Assembly: GCF_001638985.1 (NCBI RefSeq)
Contig: NW_017265155.1
Span: 372,001-436,000, forward strand
Direction of reading: 5' to 3'
Length of the DNA stretch: 64,000 nt
DNA from: Phycomyces blakesleeanus NRRL 1555(-)
Lineage: Eukaryota; Mucoromycota; Mucoromycetes; Mucorales; Phycomycetaceae
Below are positions 33,301 through 48,100 of the stretch, in pieces. The notes beneath the pieces were generated by a model. It worked only from the letters and a program-made list of their open reading frames with translations. It searched no databases and had not been told where the DNA came from. The translations under genes were made by a program, and so were the position numbers. How positions within the stretch are numbered: position 1 is the first letter of the stretch; every line of letters starts with the position of its first letter.

Positions 33301-34003
33301 GGACTGATAGCGTCGATAACGCGTACCTACGAGTTAAGATCAATTTTTTACTAAGTGTTATAAGGCTGTGCAAATATTTGATTAAAGTGCGGCTTACATA
33401 AGGAGTAGTGGGATGTGTCATTTCATTAATATCATCTGACGCTCTTAAACCAGGGAAACTACTGCCAGCCATATGAGAATGCATGTCCACAATACCGGGT
33501 GTGACAATACGCCCTTTGGCATCGATGACGCGTGCATCGGGTACATCGATATCTTTGTCAACAGCAGTAATAAGACCGTCTTCAATAAGAATATCTCCGT
33601 GAAGGTAGCGGTCATTGAGCCAAATCTGGCCGTTTTTTATCAATAGTAGCTTCTCCTTTGAAACGGCTCTGGGGTTTCTGTGGCGCACACGAGAGGTGTT
33701 GGTTTCCTTGTGTTGACGTTCCAAAATAGACTGACACTTAGATAACCCGTGGTTAAACGATTTCAGCGATATTCCAGGGGCAACAACTTTTGCTGCAGCA
33801 CTGTCACTCCAGAAGGCCTGGCTATGTATACCCTCGATAGGGGCCGAAGGTAAAGAGTGTGTAAGATAGATACATGTCAAGCCAAACACTGCCAAGGCAC
33901 TCAAAGACCAGATAAGGCGAGTGCGGCGACGAGGTGATTTTTGGACCGAGTCTACTAGTAAGGGACTTTGAGAGTCCTGACTAGTATTTGAATATCTAGC
34001 CAT
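30314..34003 (-). CDS. Membrane-anchored tandem amidohydrolase, 1,007 aa
   Basis: Nine exons (34003-33398, 33326-33041, 32920-32543, 32462-32446, 32370-32275, 32198-31575, 31490-31226, 31150-31085, 30999-30314) join in frame. Residues about 31-50 (LIWSLSALAVFGLTCIYLTH) form one signal anchor after a basic N-terminus, so the bulk probably faces a lumen or the outside. The first amidohydrolase (imidazolonepropionase-like) has the metal motif VTPGIVDMHSH (near 174), GGVTTSLILPGSGN, HCYLPQD, and the late Asp in KSDHPVMNA (near 455). A second module starts near 640; its matching site is VIIPGIFSAGESLG with no His pair, so it is probably not catalytic. The substrate is unknown. Exon 4 is only 17 nt. 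Confidence 0.9.
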
Positions 34004-34668
34004 CGATATTTATTTATTTAACTTGTAAAAATATAAAAGTAAAATAAAGATATAAAAAAGAAAGCGAAGAAGAAACAAGGAAAATTATATATTTATTAAG
34101 CGTGAATGAAAATTGAAGGAGAATCGCTGTCTGGAGTGTGTGCGAGTGTGCGAGTGTACAAGCGTACAAGCTTATGAGTGCACGAATGCACAAATGCACA
34201 AATGCGTGTGTGGGTGCGTGTGCGTGTATATGTGTACAATTGTGCGAGTGTATAATTGTGTGAGTGTGTGAGTGTGTGCGCGTACATACAAAATGGAATT
34301 GCATGACCGGTGTGCATCCGGCATGTCGGCACCAGGACCTTCTTTCTTTCTTTTGTGTGTGTGTGTCCAATAGAATCTAAGCCTTTCAATTCAGTAATCT
34401 TTGTTGTGGAAAGTAGGCAAATTATTCTACCGTAGCAAAAAAGAAAAGGGACGATAAATACGTGACGTAATAAGTTCCGGGATACGGGAGGTGAATTGGG
34501 CCGGGGAAGAGCGGTGGGTAAAGCCTGGAATGAGAGGAGAAGGGAGGGGGGCTGGCCCTACCCCGGCAAGGTTATTTTTTTGCGGGCGTGTAATTTCCAT
34601 CGAACTCTCCAAACCTTCCCCTCTCCTTTTAAGCTTGCTTCTCTTTCGAGACAAAAGGATACCTCATT
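34004..34668. promoter_or_regulatory. Divergent promoter region of amidohydrolase and ATP2
   Basis: This 665-nt spacer separates two divergent starts. The left half (34100-34375) is a long (TG)n-like imperfect repeat; the right half (about 34480-34600) is the most GC-rich non-coding DNA nearby, with GGGAGG and GGCCGGGG runs. A CT-rich patch (34610-34650) precedes the ATP2 ATG. No clear TATA box is visible on the ATP2 side. Confidence 0.5.
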
Positions 34669-36429
<1,761 letters not shown>

Positions 36430-36756
36430 ATACTCTATAAATTAAAAAAATAAAAACATGGCCAGTAACGCTTAACAAGAAGCCTAGTAATTGATTGTAC
36501 TTTTGCACTGGACCCTTTGCATTAAAACAAAAAATAAAATAAACCATAAGAAAGAACGTCAGAATATCCTTGTGTATCACAATAGAACCATAAAACTCTT
36601 ATTGTGTTCCCATATTAAATCTTCTTGGCTTATTTTGGGCCTTATTTGTATCTGGCAACAGAAATAGTCTTGTTGTTGATTTACTTGTTTTGCTTTTTTG
36701 TTTACAATCTACAGACTTTTTGTACCCCAACCCTTCTCTTCTCTTCTCTTTCAGTT

Positions 36757-39121
36757 ATGAAACGTTTATTTAAGTCAAAATCAAAGTCTAGTCGAAAAGA
36801 TCTAGTAGGATATGAACCTCATCAACCATTAGATTCAGCCGCTATTATCCAAGGCGATACGAATCATATCCCCCTAGACCACAATAGACAAGCATCAGGC
36901 AATAGATTACAGAAACAGCTTGAACAAGCAGCCAGAGATATGCCATCCAAAAGACAATCCCAACAATTTATTCAACCACCACTTGTTATGCCAAAACCAA
37001 TATATGCTGTCCCACCTACTCGCGATATTTTGCGTAGTTACGAAGCGGACAAGACCCAAGTTGAACCGGTGCTTCCCATTGTACGTGAAGAACCAAAGTC
37101 TTGTACGAATAATAGCAACTTCATTGAAGCTGTGAGTGAAATATCATCTTTCGTTGGATCTGACAAACGCCAGTTAACAACATCAGATTCACCTGATTTG
37201 AAAATGGGGAACGTTAGTTCTAGTAAAAGAGGTAAGCAATTTAATCAAAACAACAATGAGAATCACTTGGATTTAATACATTGTGTTTCTTTGTGATATA
37301 GCCCCTGATACGAATGAACTATACTTTTTAGATAGTATCCAAGGTCCACCCATTGCTAGTAGTGTTGAATCCAATCCTATTTATGAATCCGCCGTCGAAT
37401 CACCCGATTCGACTGCCACAAATAGCAGTAAAATAAACTTGTCCAGATCATCAATCCAGAGTCCTTCTCTTCTAATCCCTGAGCCGTCCTTATCCCAGTC
37501 AACAAACCACCACATATCCCCAAAACTCTCGAACAGTACTCCGTCTTCTTCTTCCGTTAAATCATCGGATACTCTAAGTGCTAGCAAATATCGCTCTGAT
37601 AGAGTAAATATGCTAATGGGTGCAAAGAATCGCAAAAGCTTTAGTTTGTCACCCCAAGCACTTTCAATATCAACCGAGAGGTCCTCAGATTCTTTGGGTC
37701 ATGTTGATACCCAGGATAGTTTGCAGCAGAATAACAATGACGATGATAAACCAATTCTCAGTCAATTACAGATTAATGTCGATCAATTTAATGATATTCC
37801 AAGTAGTTCATTTCCTCAAACCAATCCTAGAAGGCTTAAAGGACAGGCTCAGATATTGCAACAAGAGAATATCAAAAGACGACAGCCTGAAGAACCTAAA
37901 AAAAGTCCTCTTGAAGGTTTCGAGACTCTCCAACGACAAGTTGAACAGATGCAGCGCCAGAGAGAGCGAGAACAAGAGGAATGGAAGGAGCGTGAGACAG
38001 CTCACAGATTACGCGAACAAGCCATGCTTGATCAAATTAGCCGAACACAAGAGCAACTTATGAAGGCACTTGCTCAAAGCGGAATTATCAACAACAATGT
38101 ACAGCAGACTCCTGTAGCAGAAACAAACGGAAATTCACAGCCAGTTCCTAGCACTTTTTCACGCCAAAGGCCAATTAATGATAATTCAAATTCTCAGCAA
38201 TCGACGCCTAATAATCGGCATTTAAGACAGCAACCACACCAGAATATCCCTAGATCCAGACCCACTTCTGGGGATCGTGCGGGTCCTGAAGACCCTTCTC
38301 TAAGAAGAAGACCTTCTCAGCCATCCTTACGCCCTCACTCGCGTCCCAATTCTGCACAAGACGACTATTTTACATATCAACCTCACAATGACCAAGATGA
38401 TGATGTACGATATCAGCAACCTATAAGTTCTGGGCGACGACCTCCATCAAGAAGAACAAGTGAGCGTTCTTTGAGAGACCCCCGCCCATCTGAGCGCTCA
38501 CCGTATTATGATTCACCAAGGGATCGACCTCCTCCGCGACAAGGAAATGGAGGTCGCCAACGCCGAGGCAGTTTATTTGGCGGAGGCTCTAATCAACATC
38601 GTTCAAGATCTGTGGAGCCATTTTGGGATGAGACACATTATGTAGATAACCCAACTCCTGTAGAAACAGGGTATAGTCATCACAGACCTCAGGGACCACA
38701 AAATAGTAGGCCGAGATCGCGAAGGAGTCATTCTGTAGAGCGGGCTGCTCCTAGTAATAGGCAGATCTACAATAATTATCCGGGTAGAAACCAGGAAATT
38801 AGATATCCTACACAAAGTAACTTAGGCTATTATCCATCTTATCCACCTTATGGAGATCATGGTGCAGAGCAATATGGATATGAGACAGCTTATTACTCCC
38901 CTACTGGTTTACCCGTTATGCAGCCGCTCTACTCTGAAGAAGAAGCCTGGGGAATGACGCACTGGCCAGGACCAGAGTATCCTATTGTCACTACTCACGA
39001 AGGATATGTTCGTCCACCTTCTATGAGACCTCGGTCAAATAGTCGACGAGAGTACCAACCAAGACCCCGTTCAACCCATTATTATAGAGCTGAAGGTCAT
39101 GATCTGAATGGCTATCATTAG
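36757..39121 (+). CDS. Large disordered coiled-coil protein, 764 aa, unknown
   Basis: Two exons (36757-37231, 37302-39121) join in frame. I do not recognise a family. The N-terminus is basic (KRLFKSKSKSSRK). Residues about 290-350 form a charged coiled coil with FETLQRQVEQMQRQRERE and MLDQISRTQEQLMKAL. The C-terminal half is rich in Arg, Ser, Pro and Gln, then in Tyr (for example NLGYYPSYPPYGDHGAEQYG), typical of low-complexity scaffold or condensate-forming proteins. I chose the ATG at 36757 because the in-frame extension from 36625 is a hydrophobic, AT-driven stretch followed by CTTTCAG, which looks like a UTR intron acceptor. Function cannot be named. Confidence 0.75.
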
Positions 39122-39514
39122 AAGGAGGTTTATCTAACCAGAATTCTTTTTAATGAATGAGTGCACACATTCTTGTATATTTGTCTAACCAAGATAACAA
39201 AATAAAAACAACTGCATACATGTTGCTTAATTATAACATGCAATATAACTAGGTTTCAAGCAATCTATTGTTGAGAAACTTACCGTATAGTATTGACTAT
39301 TAAATACAAAATAAAATAAAATAAAATAAAGTAAGATACCATCGATACTTGTTGCATATCATTGGCTTTCAAGTTAATTATGAGTATGTCTTTACCGATG
39401 AATTTTGGGAAACAAAGAGTATACGAGAGAAAGGTAAATATGTAGAAATATAATATATCTGTGCTAACTTTTATTTTTGTGTGTTTGTTTATATATATAT
39501 ATATAAAAACAATG
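39122..39514. other. Convergent spacer between the 764-aa protein gene and FAB1
   Basis: AT-rich 3' regions. Contains a TAAAA pentanucleotide run (about 39307-39330) and a (TA)n run at about 39490-39505 directly behind the FAB1 stop codon. Confidence 0.5.
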
Positions 39515-42500
39515 TTATACAACCGAATCATAATCGGTGGGGTGATGATGATGGATAGACATTCCATTATCAAGGAGTTTTGGTGCAGCCCACTTATGTC
39601 TATTGATCCAAAAATCAGGGACCATCAAGAAGTACCTGTCCATAGCCGCTTTGAACCTCAACCGATATTGACGCGGTGATATGATTGTTGGTTCTTTGCC
39701 ACCACCACCCAGAATACCGGACTCTTTTACCCAGTTCTCTAACTTCTTATCCCAAGTAAAAGTACGAATAAAATCTATATAAATGGATCAATGAAATGTT
39801 TCATGGAAAGAAATAGCTGGCATATAAACTTTACCAACGATGCCAACCACAAGCTCTTGATTTTCTTCATCTACACCAACAAGCAGCGAATAATCCATGA
39901 CATCTAACCGTGAAAGGAATAATGTATCATTGTGAAGACAGTCATTGAGCATTTCCTTTGCGTGTACACGTAAAAAGAGAGGAGATTGGTAGACAACTAT
40001 AAAGCATCTTTTATTAGTATGGATATCAGAAAAGAAATATTTTCTCTTACGCTCGACCATGTTTTCGTCTAAAAGAACTTCGTTTTTCTTTCCAGTCTCT
40101 TGGACATGCCTATTCCGCATAGATCCCTTTAAATCAAATATCTATATAAAAATATAAAATCAGACTATCCCTTTCGCTTTAAGATATATATATATATATA
40201 TATATTTATATAATATTTACCTTTTTTACTACACGTTTATAAAACAGGTTCTCCATAACCAAGATATACATCCTAGTAGATTTTCCAGTTGCAGTATTTT
40301 TAAAACCAATGCGATAGAGACCAAATATTTTGCAAAGAACAGTAGGAAGCTGTAGAGAGGATATCATTAGTTACTTATGTTTATACGGATGTATGCTCAC
40401 TTAATTACCTCGTGAAAAAAAGATTCGGCCATGTATTTGAAATAAGCAGGAGCAATTCTTGAGAAGGTATCCATTTCGTACTTTGGAATTTGCTTAATTA
40501 TGAAACGATCATCTAAAATATTCTGTTAGTCGATGTCTGTCTCTTTTGAGCAAATTATACTTACCTTTAGTTTTCAAAAACACAGAACCAGATTTACCAC
40601 CAGAAGAATCCCATTTGCAGCAATTCACAAGTGAAGCGATATAGCTTTCATCACACCCACACTTGTGGCGTAATGCGTCAAATTGCTCGACAAAGAAAAT
40701 TTTACAGAAAAACTTTGTTGTGCCATCCGCAAAGTCTAATTAAAAGGTATAATATAATTAGTAGTTATTCAGTATCAGCAGTAGGTATGCTTACAATTTT
40801 TTATATGACTTCCAGAATTACTCAAAAGAGTACGCTCAGCCAAGAAAGGTGCATTTGGAGCCAAAGGATCGACCATAGTGTCAAGTGTCATCTTTTCACT
40901 CTCGCCTGAAAAGCTGATATCATCTGCATGGTCGTCTACATAACTTTCGGGGTATTTCTCAGAATGATTATAACCTTGGCCGTAAATATGACTTTCTCCA
41001 TGACTTTCTCCATGACTTTCTCCATTATTATCCGCAGAGTTCTCAGCGTGACTAGCTCGGATTTGTTTAAGCTTCTCTCTGTAGTCAGAGCAATCAAGCG
41101 AGAACGCAATAATGGTACTTGGCTCATCTTCCCCAACAATTATGTTTGAGCCTGGAAAAATGTGCTCAATAGGCGATCTATACAATTGAAAAAAAAAATG
41201 CGAGTTACTCATTTGCATTTCTAATACCAACGTTCTATTATATTTAATAAATAAAAGTACTTACAGAGGGTACTCTAGAGGAACCAGGTTTCCAAGACCC
41301 TTTTCAGCCAGCATATTTGTAATAGTCTTGATAAACGAATTGCGTTCAGGGCCACTGCTCGATAATTCAGTGTTTGTGGAATCTTTTTTTTTGTATAACA
41401 ATATCGTGTTAGTTGAAGAGCATGTCCGGTATGCACTTTAAGTTGCATTGCATATAATATCCCTCTTCGACATATCTTTTACTTTTAGCCATTTACCTAT
41501 CATGGTCAACGTTCCAGTTTTGGCAGTTTCAATAGTGGATCCACTTTGAGTACGACCAAGTCTAAAGTCGGAAATTGTTTGTTGAAGCGGATCATTCAAA
41601 GCTTTGTTTGTCGGTTTGGTATCTTCTAAATCTAGACTAAGGTGTGGTAAGCTTGAGCTGAACATTTGGAATTGCTCGCGATTGAAGCGTCGAAGTTGTT
41701 GAATATGAGGAGGATCAGTCTCGCGCCCAAGAGATTCGTCATATTCATCCGTTCGGGTTAATGAGAATCCGTGTGACATTGATGTATATCGCTCATCATC
41801 GTCTTCAACGTCAGTCTGATCATCGATATCCGTTGCTTGGAACTCATCATCCGATTCTTCGCGTACAATATCCTTGATTGTTTTGTAGACTTCAATTGAC
41901 GATTTACTTGGCAAATTCTGTCGTGCATTACGCGCTCTCAAGGTTGATGCCAAGTTCTTTGAGAATCTAATGCTCCGATTTACCTGAAGTGGTACCTGTA
42001 GAGTAGCCATGCCACTGTTACTACCATACCTAGGCTTTTCAGTGCTACTTGAGGCTCTTCCGTAGTTAAAAGAGGTATTATGCTTATCAAGTTCCCTTCC
42101 TTTATCAAAAGGCTCAACTACTCGTGGTCGTGTTCTGTTGTGGGAAGTACTACCTCGTTCAGTAGATCCCTTGTATCCATAACGGTATCCGCTCAATGGT
42201 AACTCCTTCTTGACTGGGACTTCAGAATTCAACGAAGTACGCGAACTTGATTCAGATGGAGAGATAGTAGTATCCCAAGGATGTTGTCGAGGTGACCGAA
42301 TGTCCTTTGAGCTATTTTCCTCTGAACTTTGTTTACTTTGTATTCTCTTTTGTCTTTCATTCTCCAGTTTCTGTCGTCTTGTGGTAGTACGAGATGCTTC
42401 TGGAACAAACTGAGAAGTGCTAATATGATTAGAGACTGGAGGTGGGGAACTCTTGGACTTGGTAATTGCACTTTTAGGCAACAACTCAACTGCGACTCTT

Positions 42501-45500
42501 TTACATGCATCCGCAGAAATTAAAGTCAATATTCCTGCATGACGGCCCAAGATAGAAGTCTCTTCAAGCTTAGGCAAGACCTTCTTTATTTTAGGCTCGT
42601 CGTCTTGGTCTAAAACGCTTTCTTGCCATGATGCGGATCTGATTGGGTTGTCTTTCATCAGTTCAAGAGAGAGACGCCGTGCAACACTAGGATCAAGGAC
42701 CTGAGAAGAAACGTCGTCGTCGTCGTTCTTGCTTTTGTCAATATTTATGGAATCCTTGTCTCCTGCCTCTCGTCGCTTGACTGCTTCAATTTGGTCATCA
42801 TGCATCTTTTGCAAGAGAGACTCAAAACGAATCTCCTCTTCAAGCCATGGTGCTGCAGTTGTGGGCGACTCCCCTAACAAAGGTTGTTGCTTAAAAGAAA
42901 ATACAGCGTCTGGTTCTTGCTCGACTATTGATTGAAGACCTGAGACACCATACGCATTGGTATCGTACTCGTCCAAACCAACATCGAGCAAGGGTAAATC
43001 AGCTGCTTCTGTGGCACGTTTTGTACGTAAGTCCAGGCTGGCGACAGGCATTGATATCATAGTTTCGGCAGGCATCATGCGTCTGAAATGGCTAGCGGTC
43101 AATCTACGCAATTCTCGTTCAGGTCGAACATACTGTCGAACAAATTCAAGATACTTGAGATCCCATTGATACACACACATCTGGAGGTAGAAACGAACTT
43201 CGTTGAAGCATAGTATGTCAGTAGCAACTGTCTTGGCATAGACAGCTTGGAGAGACTGTAACATCTGTTTCTTTTCTTCATTGGCACGGCGTGATAGATC
43301 TTGTAGAAACTCTTTGCATGAATCGACCATGTTTGGCTGTACAATATCAAACATAAAGTTGCGATTGCGTTCAACAATGGACTCATAAAATCGTGCAATC
43401 TTTCCACGTGCAGACTCAAGTGCGGCGTCTTTTGCAGCGCTCAGGCATTTGGGATTGAGGTATAGATATGTAGGTGGCACAAATACATCAAATGGTTCAA
43501 TACTTTCGTGGTTGAAACGTACAGCAAGCCCATTGTAGCCAAAGTAATGAACGTGATCGCGATACATAGTATGAGGACATTGATCAATTTTTGATAGTGG
43601 CTGCTCAGATTGATAGAAGATTAGCTCAAGGAATTTTCCAAATGAATATTTCCAGGTATTTTCTGACATCGGAGTAAGTGATGTGTATAGGGCACAGTGC
43701 TTGCAGTAGCTCCATGTCATGATCGTGTTTGGAGCCAAAGGCTGAGGTGATTCAAAGCGTTGAATTTGGACAATAACCCTGTCACTACCATGAGCATATG
43801 CTCGGTAATGTTCGAGCAGTGTTCTATCACACATACTTGAAGGACAGAGACCCGGTGAATCGTAAGCCGTGTCTACAATATACTGGCCCAAGGTCATGTC
43901 TGACTCAGAACGATAATATTCAAACAAACGCATCTCTGGGCCCTGGCATGGTACAGTAGTCTCTGTGCAAATACTTGTCGAAAGAACAACAAGCTGCTGG
44001 TAAAAAAATGGCGAGAGGGTATCTGTGGTTGTATCTATACATGCTTCAAGTGCCCGCCAGCGATGGTGATGTTCTTCAAGTATTTGATGGTAGTCGAGGT
44101 CGCCATTGAGAACTGGCTCGAACGCGTGGATATATGCTGGCATGTCTGTTAATGATGTTGGTAAGGGTATAGCAAGTAATGTCTCTACTGATGGTTGGTT
44201 TAGCTTTGGATCTGGGTTATAGTGGGCTATTCCTTTTTCAATGAGGGCAATCATTCTCATCTGCGTCTCCTTGAGTCGCAACAGCAAGTATGGTGGAGGG
44301 AATCTGGCCATTGGAGACGCAGACAGCGTAACATTCTTATATTTTGTAACTATATCCATCATTGGCTTTATCCTTTCATCACTCTCCATATCTCTGATTT
44401 TCTTGATCATAATTGCTTTGGCTGTGGCTGCTTCTGCTGCCGCTGCTGCTGAAGCCGCGATTTCCGCAGCGACATTTGCGGGCACGGGTAAGGCTGATTG
44501 ACCTTGCTTTGGGACTAAAGTCTCTCCGTCCATCACCGCTGGCTCTTTCTTTTCATTAAAAGTCAGGGAGATATCAACAATGCGTGGGTCGGGTATAGTC
44601 ACACCATTGACATCCTTCTCTTCACTTTCTGTTGCTTCCTTATCTTCAGTTGGAAGCGAGGCTCGGACGACGTTCCGCATCTTGGCAAAATCACGCATCA
44701 GAAATGATTCGAGCTTGAGGTTATGAACAACAAACACCATAAAGTCAAGAATACGCTTAATTACTCTCAATGTCTCTACACGGCCACCTCGAAGGATGAT
44801 AGTTGCACCAAGATCAGGCGGACAATCATGAAACATCAAAAAGGTTTTACGTCGATTAGGAATCCATTCGTGAACGTGTGTTCTTGTCTCAAAAGTGCCA
44901 CAATGCCCGAGGGTGAGCTCCTCTGTATTGAGTTGAATAAACGATGGGATAATGCTGGCTCCTGTACAACGTGCCACCGCATCGAGAACGCTTAGCTTTA
45001 CATTGTAAACGACCACAATATTGGCCTTTACCAAGAAGTCAAGGGCGAGACGGGAGACATTTGAGCTTACGAGTACAATAGAGGGCTTGAGAGCAATGAT
45101 TCTGTTGACCAGTTTTTCTAGATAGTCTTTTTCTTGGGCCAATACAGGATCGATCGGCTGTAACTGTTGCTCTCCTTTCGAAGTGTCGCGAGACCATTCA
45201 AGCGGAAAAAGAAGAATAAGGATTTGTGGGTTAGTTACAGTGCGGACCATATGTTTGTGAGCTACATTCTTGGTACACACAACACCCTTGACATAAAGAC
45301 TGTCTTTGGGCTGTCCTCCGGCAATCTTCTTTACTTTAACATAGTGGCGGATATCAATCTCATCACCGCCCCGAATGTCGGGATTCACATTGTCCGACAC
45401 CTTGAGCAGTAAATTGATTAAGACCTCTTCCCATTGAGTACGGTTTTTAACCACTTTTGGATCAGCCCGATTAAGCATGTGCCGTAACAAGCGTCGAATG

Positions 45501-47709
45501 TGTTCAAGTGAAGCTGCGTCAAGCTCAATACTCAGTGGTACAGATGCTGCGCGACGATGACGAGGTGAGAAAGAGCTTGCGAGGGCCATTGAACGCATAC
45601 GCCCAAGATCTTGTGCAGATTGGCTGTTGTGTGGGTTATTCGTTATATGTGGAATTGGAGCATCAGCTAGAGGAGGTGAACTAGGGGTATCGGGACTGCT
45701 AAAGTTGTCATCGACAGTAGCTGTGGTTATTGGTGCATTGCGCATAAGGCTCTGAGTGCGTGCTCGAATTGGACGAGCAGATACTCCCGACATGCTCAGT
45801 CGACGTCTGATGGCACTGGTTCGTTCGCGAGTCCTCAGATCGTCTGTACGCTTCATTCTTATTCGCTGCTCATGTGCATCTTCATCACTTGCTGTACTCT
45901 CTCCTTTACCAGAAAGAGATCCATTTGAGCCCAAAATATTGCTTTCTTCATTTGAAAAATGGTTGTGGCTATTGCCAAGAAATGTAGATGTAGGCCTTTC
46001 AGTGTTTCCACCCAAGAAATTTAAGAGATTTCTAGGACTCTTGTCCCACTTGCGAGGATCATCATCTTCATTATCTGAGCCTGCAAAGGCAAAATCTGTG
46101 GAGAGCAAAGTACCGCCTCCTCCGTCTACCAAAGGAGAACTCATTGTAAGCGAGTTGCGACGGAAAGGCACAGAAGATCCTGTCTGTTTGGCTTCTAGTA
46201 AGGCCTGCTGACTGGTGTCTATTCCTAGCGAATTCATTGTGTTCGTACGAGATCGCTGGCGCAGTAGAGTGTTTGTAACTTTTAAGAGCTTTTTAAGATT
46301 TGTTTCAGGCTCAAGCTGACGTGGAATATCAGGGTGCTGATAATAAGGCAATGAAGATGGTGATGCTGATGGCATCATACCGGGTGAGCCAGCGTAGATC
46401 CCACTAAAAGAAGAAGCACTGTTGTATGGCGGAAGTTGCTCTCTAGAAGGGATCTCAAGTGCAAATGTCATAGCATCTTCTCCTCCGTAATCATTCTGAC
46501 GGTGGTTCTTTAGAGTTGTTGGAATTTGCATCATTGGCGCTGAAGACAATGGTTTCTGGTCTGGCATCACTGGAGCCATACCTACAATAGTATCGAGGTC
46601 GGCAGAATTGCGGTTTCCGGCATACATGTAGGCTTCCTGCATTGAATCGGCGTCTTCTTGCTCTTGGGCTTCTAATTTTGAAAAGCAGAAGTTGCACACT
46701 CGTACTTGTCCATTTTGACTGATACGTTCTCCTTGGATTATGTGGGACGCGCACTTGGCACAAAAAATTTGGCCTTTGAGACAACAACAACAACAACAAC
46801 AACAACAATAAAATCAGCAATAAGGTTATATCTCAACAACAAACAAAACTTACCACAAATGCGGCAGTGATGTTTGCGTCGAAACAAATTGAACTGGCAG
46901 CTGCATTCAAAGCACTCCTTGCACTGTTCGTCTGGCATCCAATAGTCCTTGTTTGGTTTTTCTCCACGCAGTCGTCCGATCATACGACTGAGTGAATTAG
47001 CATTTGATACTGAAAAATTTGTCATCACAGACTGTGTATCACTGTCGCAAGAAGATGTTTTGGTGAGCATATTTCCATATGGAAGAGAGTCGATAGATAG
47101 GCGAGAGATAGGTAGCGGAGATGAACCCATAGCTATGTCGTTCGTATCCGGCGATCTTGCGGGGCTAGTTTGGGCTGGTCTTGTGAAATGAAGTGAGCCA
47201 GGAGGAGTAGGTGAAGTGATAAATAATTTGTGGTTGGTGTTGCTGTTTGTATTGGTACTAGTACTGGTATTGGTATTGGTATTGGCATTGGTATTGGCAT
47301 TACTGTTGGTATTGTTACTATTACTGTCGCTAGGTTTTTGGTTTTCCACAGGCCCGAGTGAGGCGGACAGGATACTAGTTGGTCGAGAAGAGGATGTTTC
47401 GACCCGGCGTCGGTTATCTTGTAGATTGTTGATATCATTTTCATTTGCTTCAAAAGTTTGGTCGGTTGAAGGAAGACGGGAAAGTGGTCTTTGTGAAATT
47501 GTTTGAGAGTTTGGGCCAGAAACTGCCGTCTTGAATTTGGAAAGTAACTTTGATAAAACACCTTCTTGATCAACCTCTGGCTTGGTCTCGTAAAAGTTGA
47601 ATGTTGTTAATGTCGACACATCGTCATACTCAAAACGAGAGATGGTCGTCGTCGGGTTGTCTGCTGCCATGACGTCTTGGTCATGCAGCGAACGAAAGGG
47701 GAGAGTCAA
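39515..47709 (-). CDS. FAB1: 1-phosphatidylinositol-3-phosphate 5-kinase Fab1 (PIKfyve)
   Basis: Fab1 makes PI(3,5)P2 on vacuole and endosome membranes and controls vacuole size and trafficking. Ten exons join in frame to 2,516 aa: 47709-46854, 46773-41497, 41382-41265, 41177-40795, 40735-40565, 40512-40409, 40349-40221, 40141-40051, 39996-39835, 39774-39515. The FYVE finger (about residues 255-315) has [20 protein letters not shown], split by intron 1. A TCP-1/Cpn60-like domain spans about 760-1010 ([11 protein letters not shown] onward), then the Cys-rich part [14 protein letters not shown] near 1310 with SFGKFLE. The C-terminal PIP kinase holds DASGGKS-like [39 protein letters not shown] and [13 protein letters not shown]. 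The ATG at 47670 (MAADNPTTT) has a better context and would give 2,503 aa. Confidence 0.96.
46779..46808 (-). repeat. CAA/TTG trinucleotide repeat in FAB1 intron 1
   Basis: A run of about nine CAA units (TTG on the coding strand) fills the 3' part of the 80-nt intron (46774-46853) that splits the FYVE finger, where a pyrimidine/T-rich tract would normally sit. Confidence 0.8.
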
Positions 47710-48100
47710 AGCAGAAGAAAGGGGTGTTCGCTCTAAGTGTCAACCCAGAAGATAGACTATTCGCTCCTCGTCTTTCTTATGAGAAAATAAGCATGTGGTG
47801 TAACCCATATTGAAGGACATCATCTTTGGTTATATAGATACCATGACAATCTTCCTTTTCCGTTCATAGATCTTATCAACACAGGATATTGTATATATTG
47901 CCACTGGAATTATTTTTATATTTCTCAATGACACATTCTTCCTTATTACGCTCTTGTCCCTTTACACCCTTCGATCTTTAGCTTTCTATCAGATGATCAA
48001 CTTCATATTCGGAGTGTGAAATCAATCAAAGTGTTTTTGAGGACGTGGGGCGTGTTCTTGTTCCTTTAACTCCCTACTCAATTCCACCAGAAATCTTACA
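47710..48100. promoter_or_regulatory. Divergent promoter region of FAB1 and DAP1
   Basis: A 391-nt spacer between two divergent starts, not obviously repeated. No clear TATA box is visible for either gene; a CTCTT/CTTTCT-like patch lies near 47770 and 47980. Confidence 0.4.

Noticed and set aside
34014..34389. His/Thr-rich frames in the amidohydrolase/ATP2 spacer
   Set aside because: They are translations of an imperfect (TG)n repeat.
36625..36756. N-terminal hydrophobic extension of the 764-aa protein
   Set aside because: AT-driven sequence followed by a polypyrimidine tract and CTTTCAG just before the chosen ATG; better explained as 5' UTR or UTR intron.
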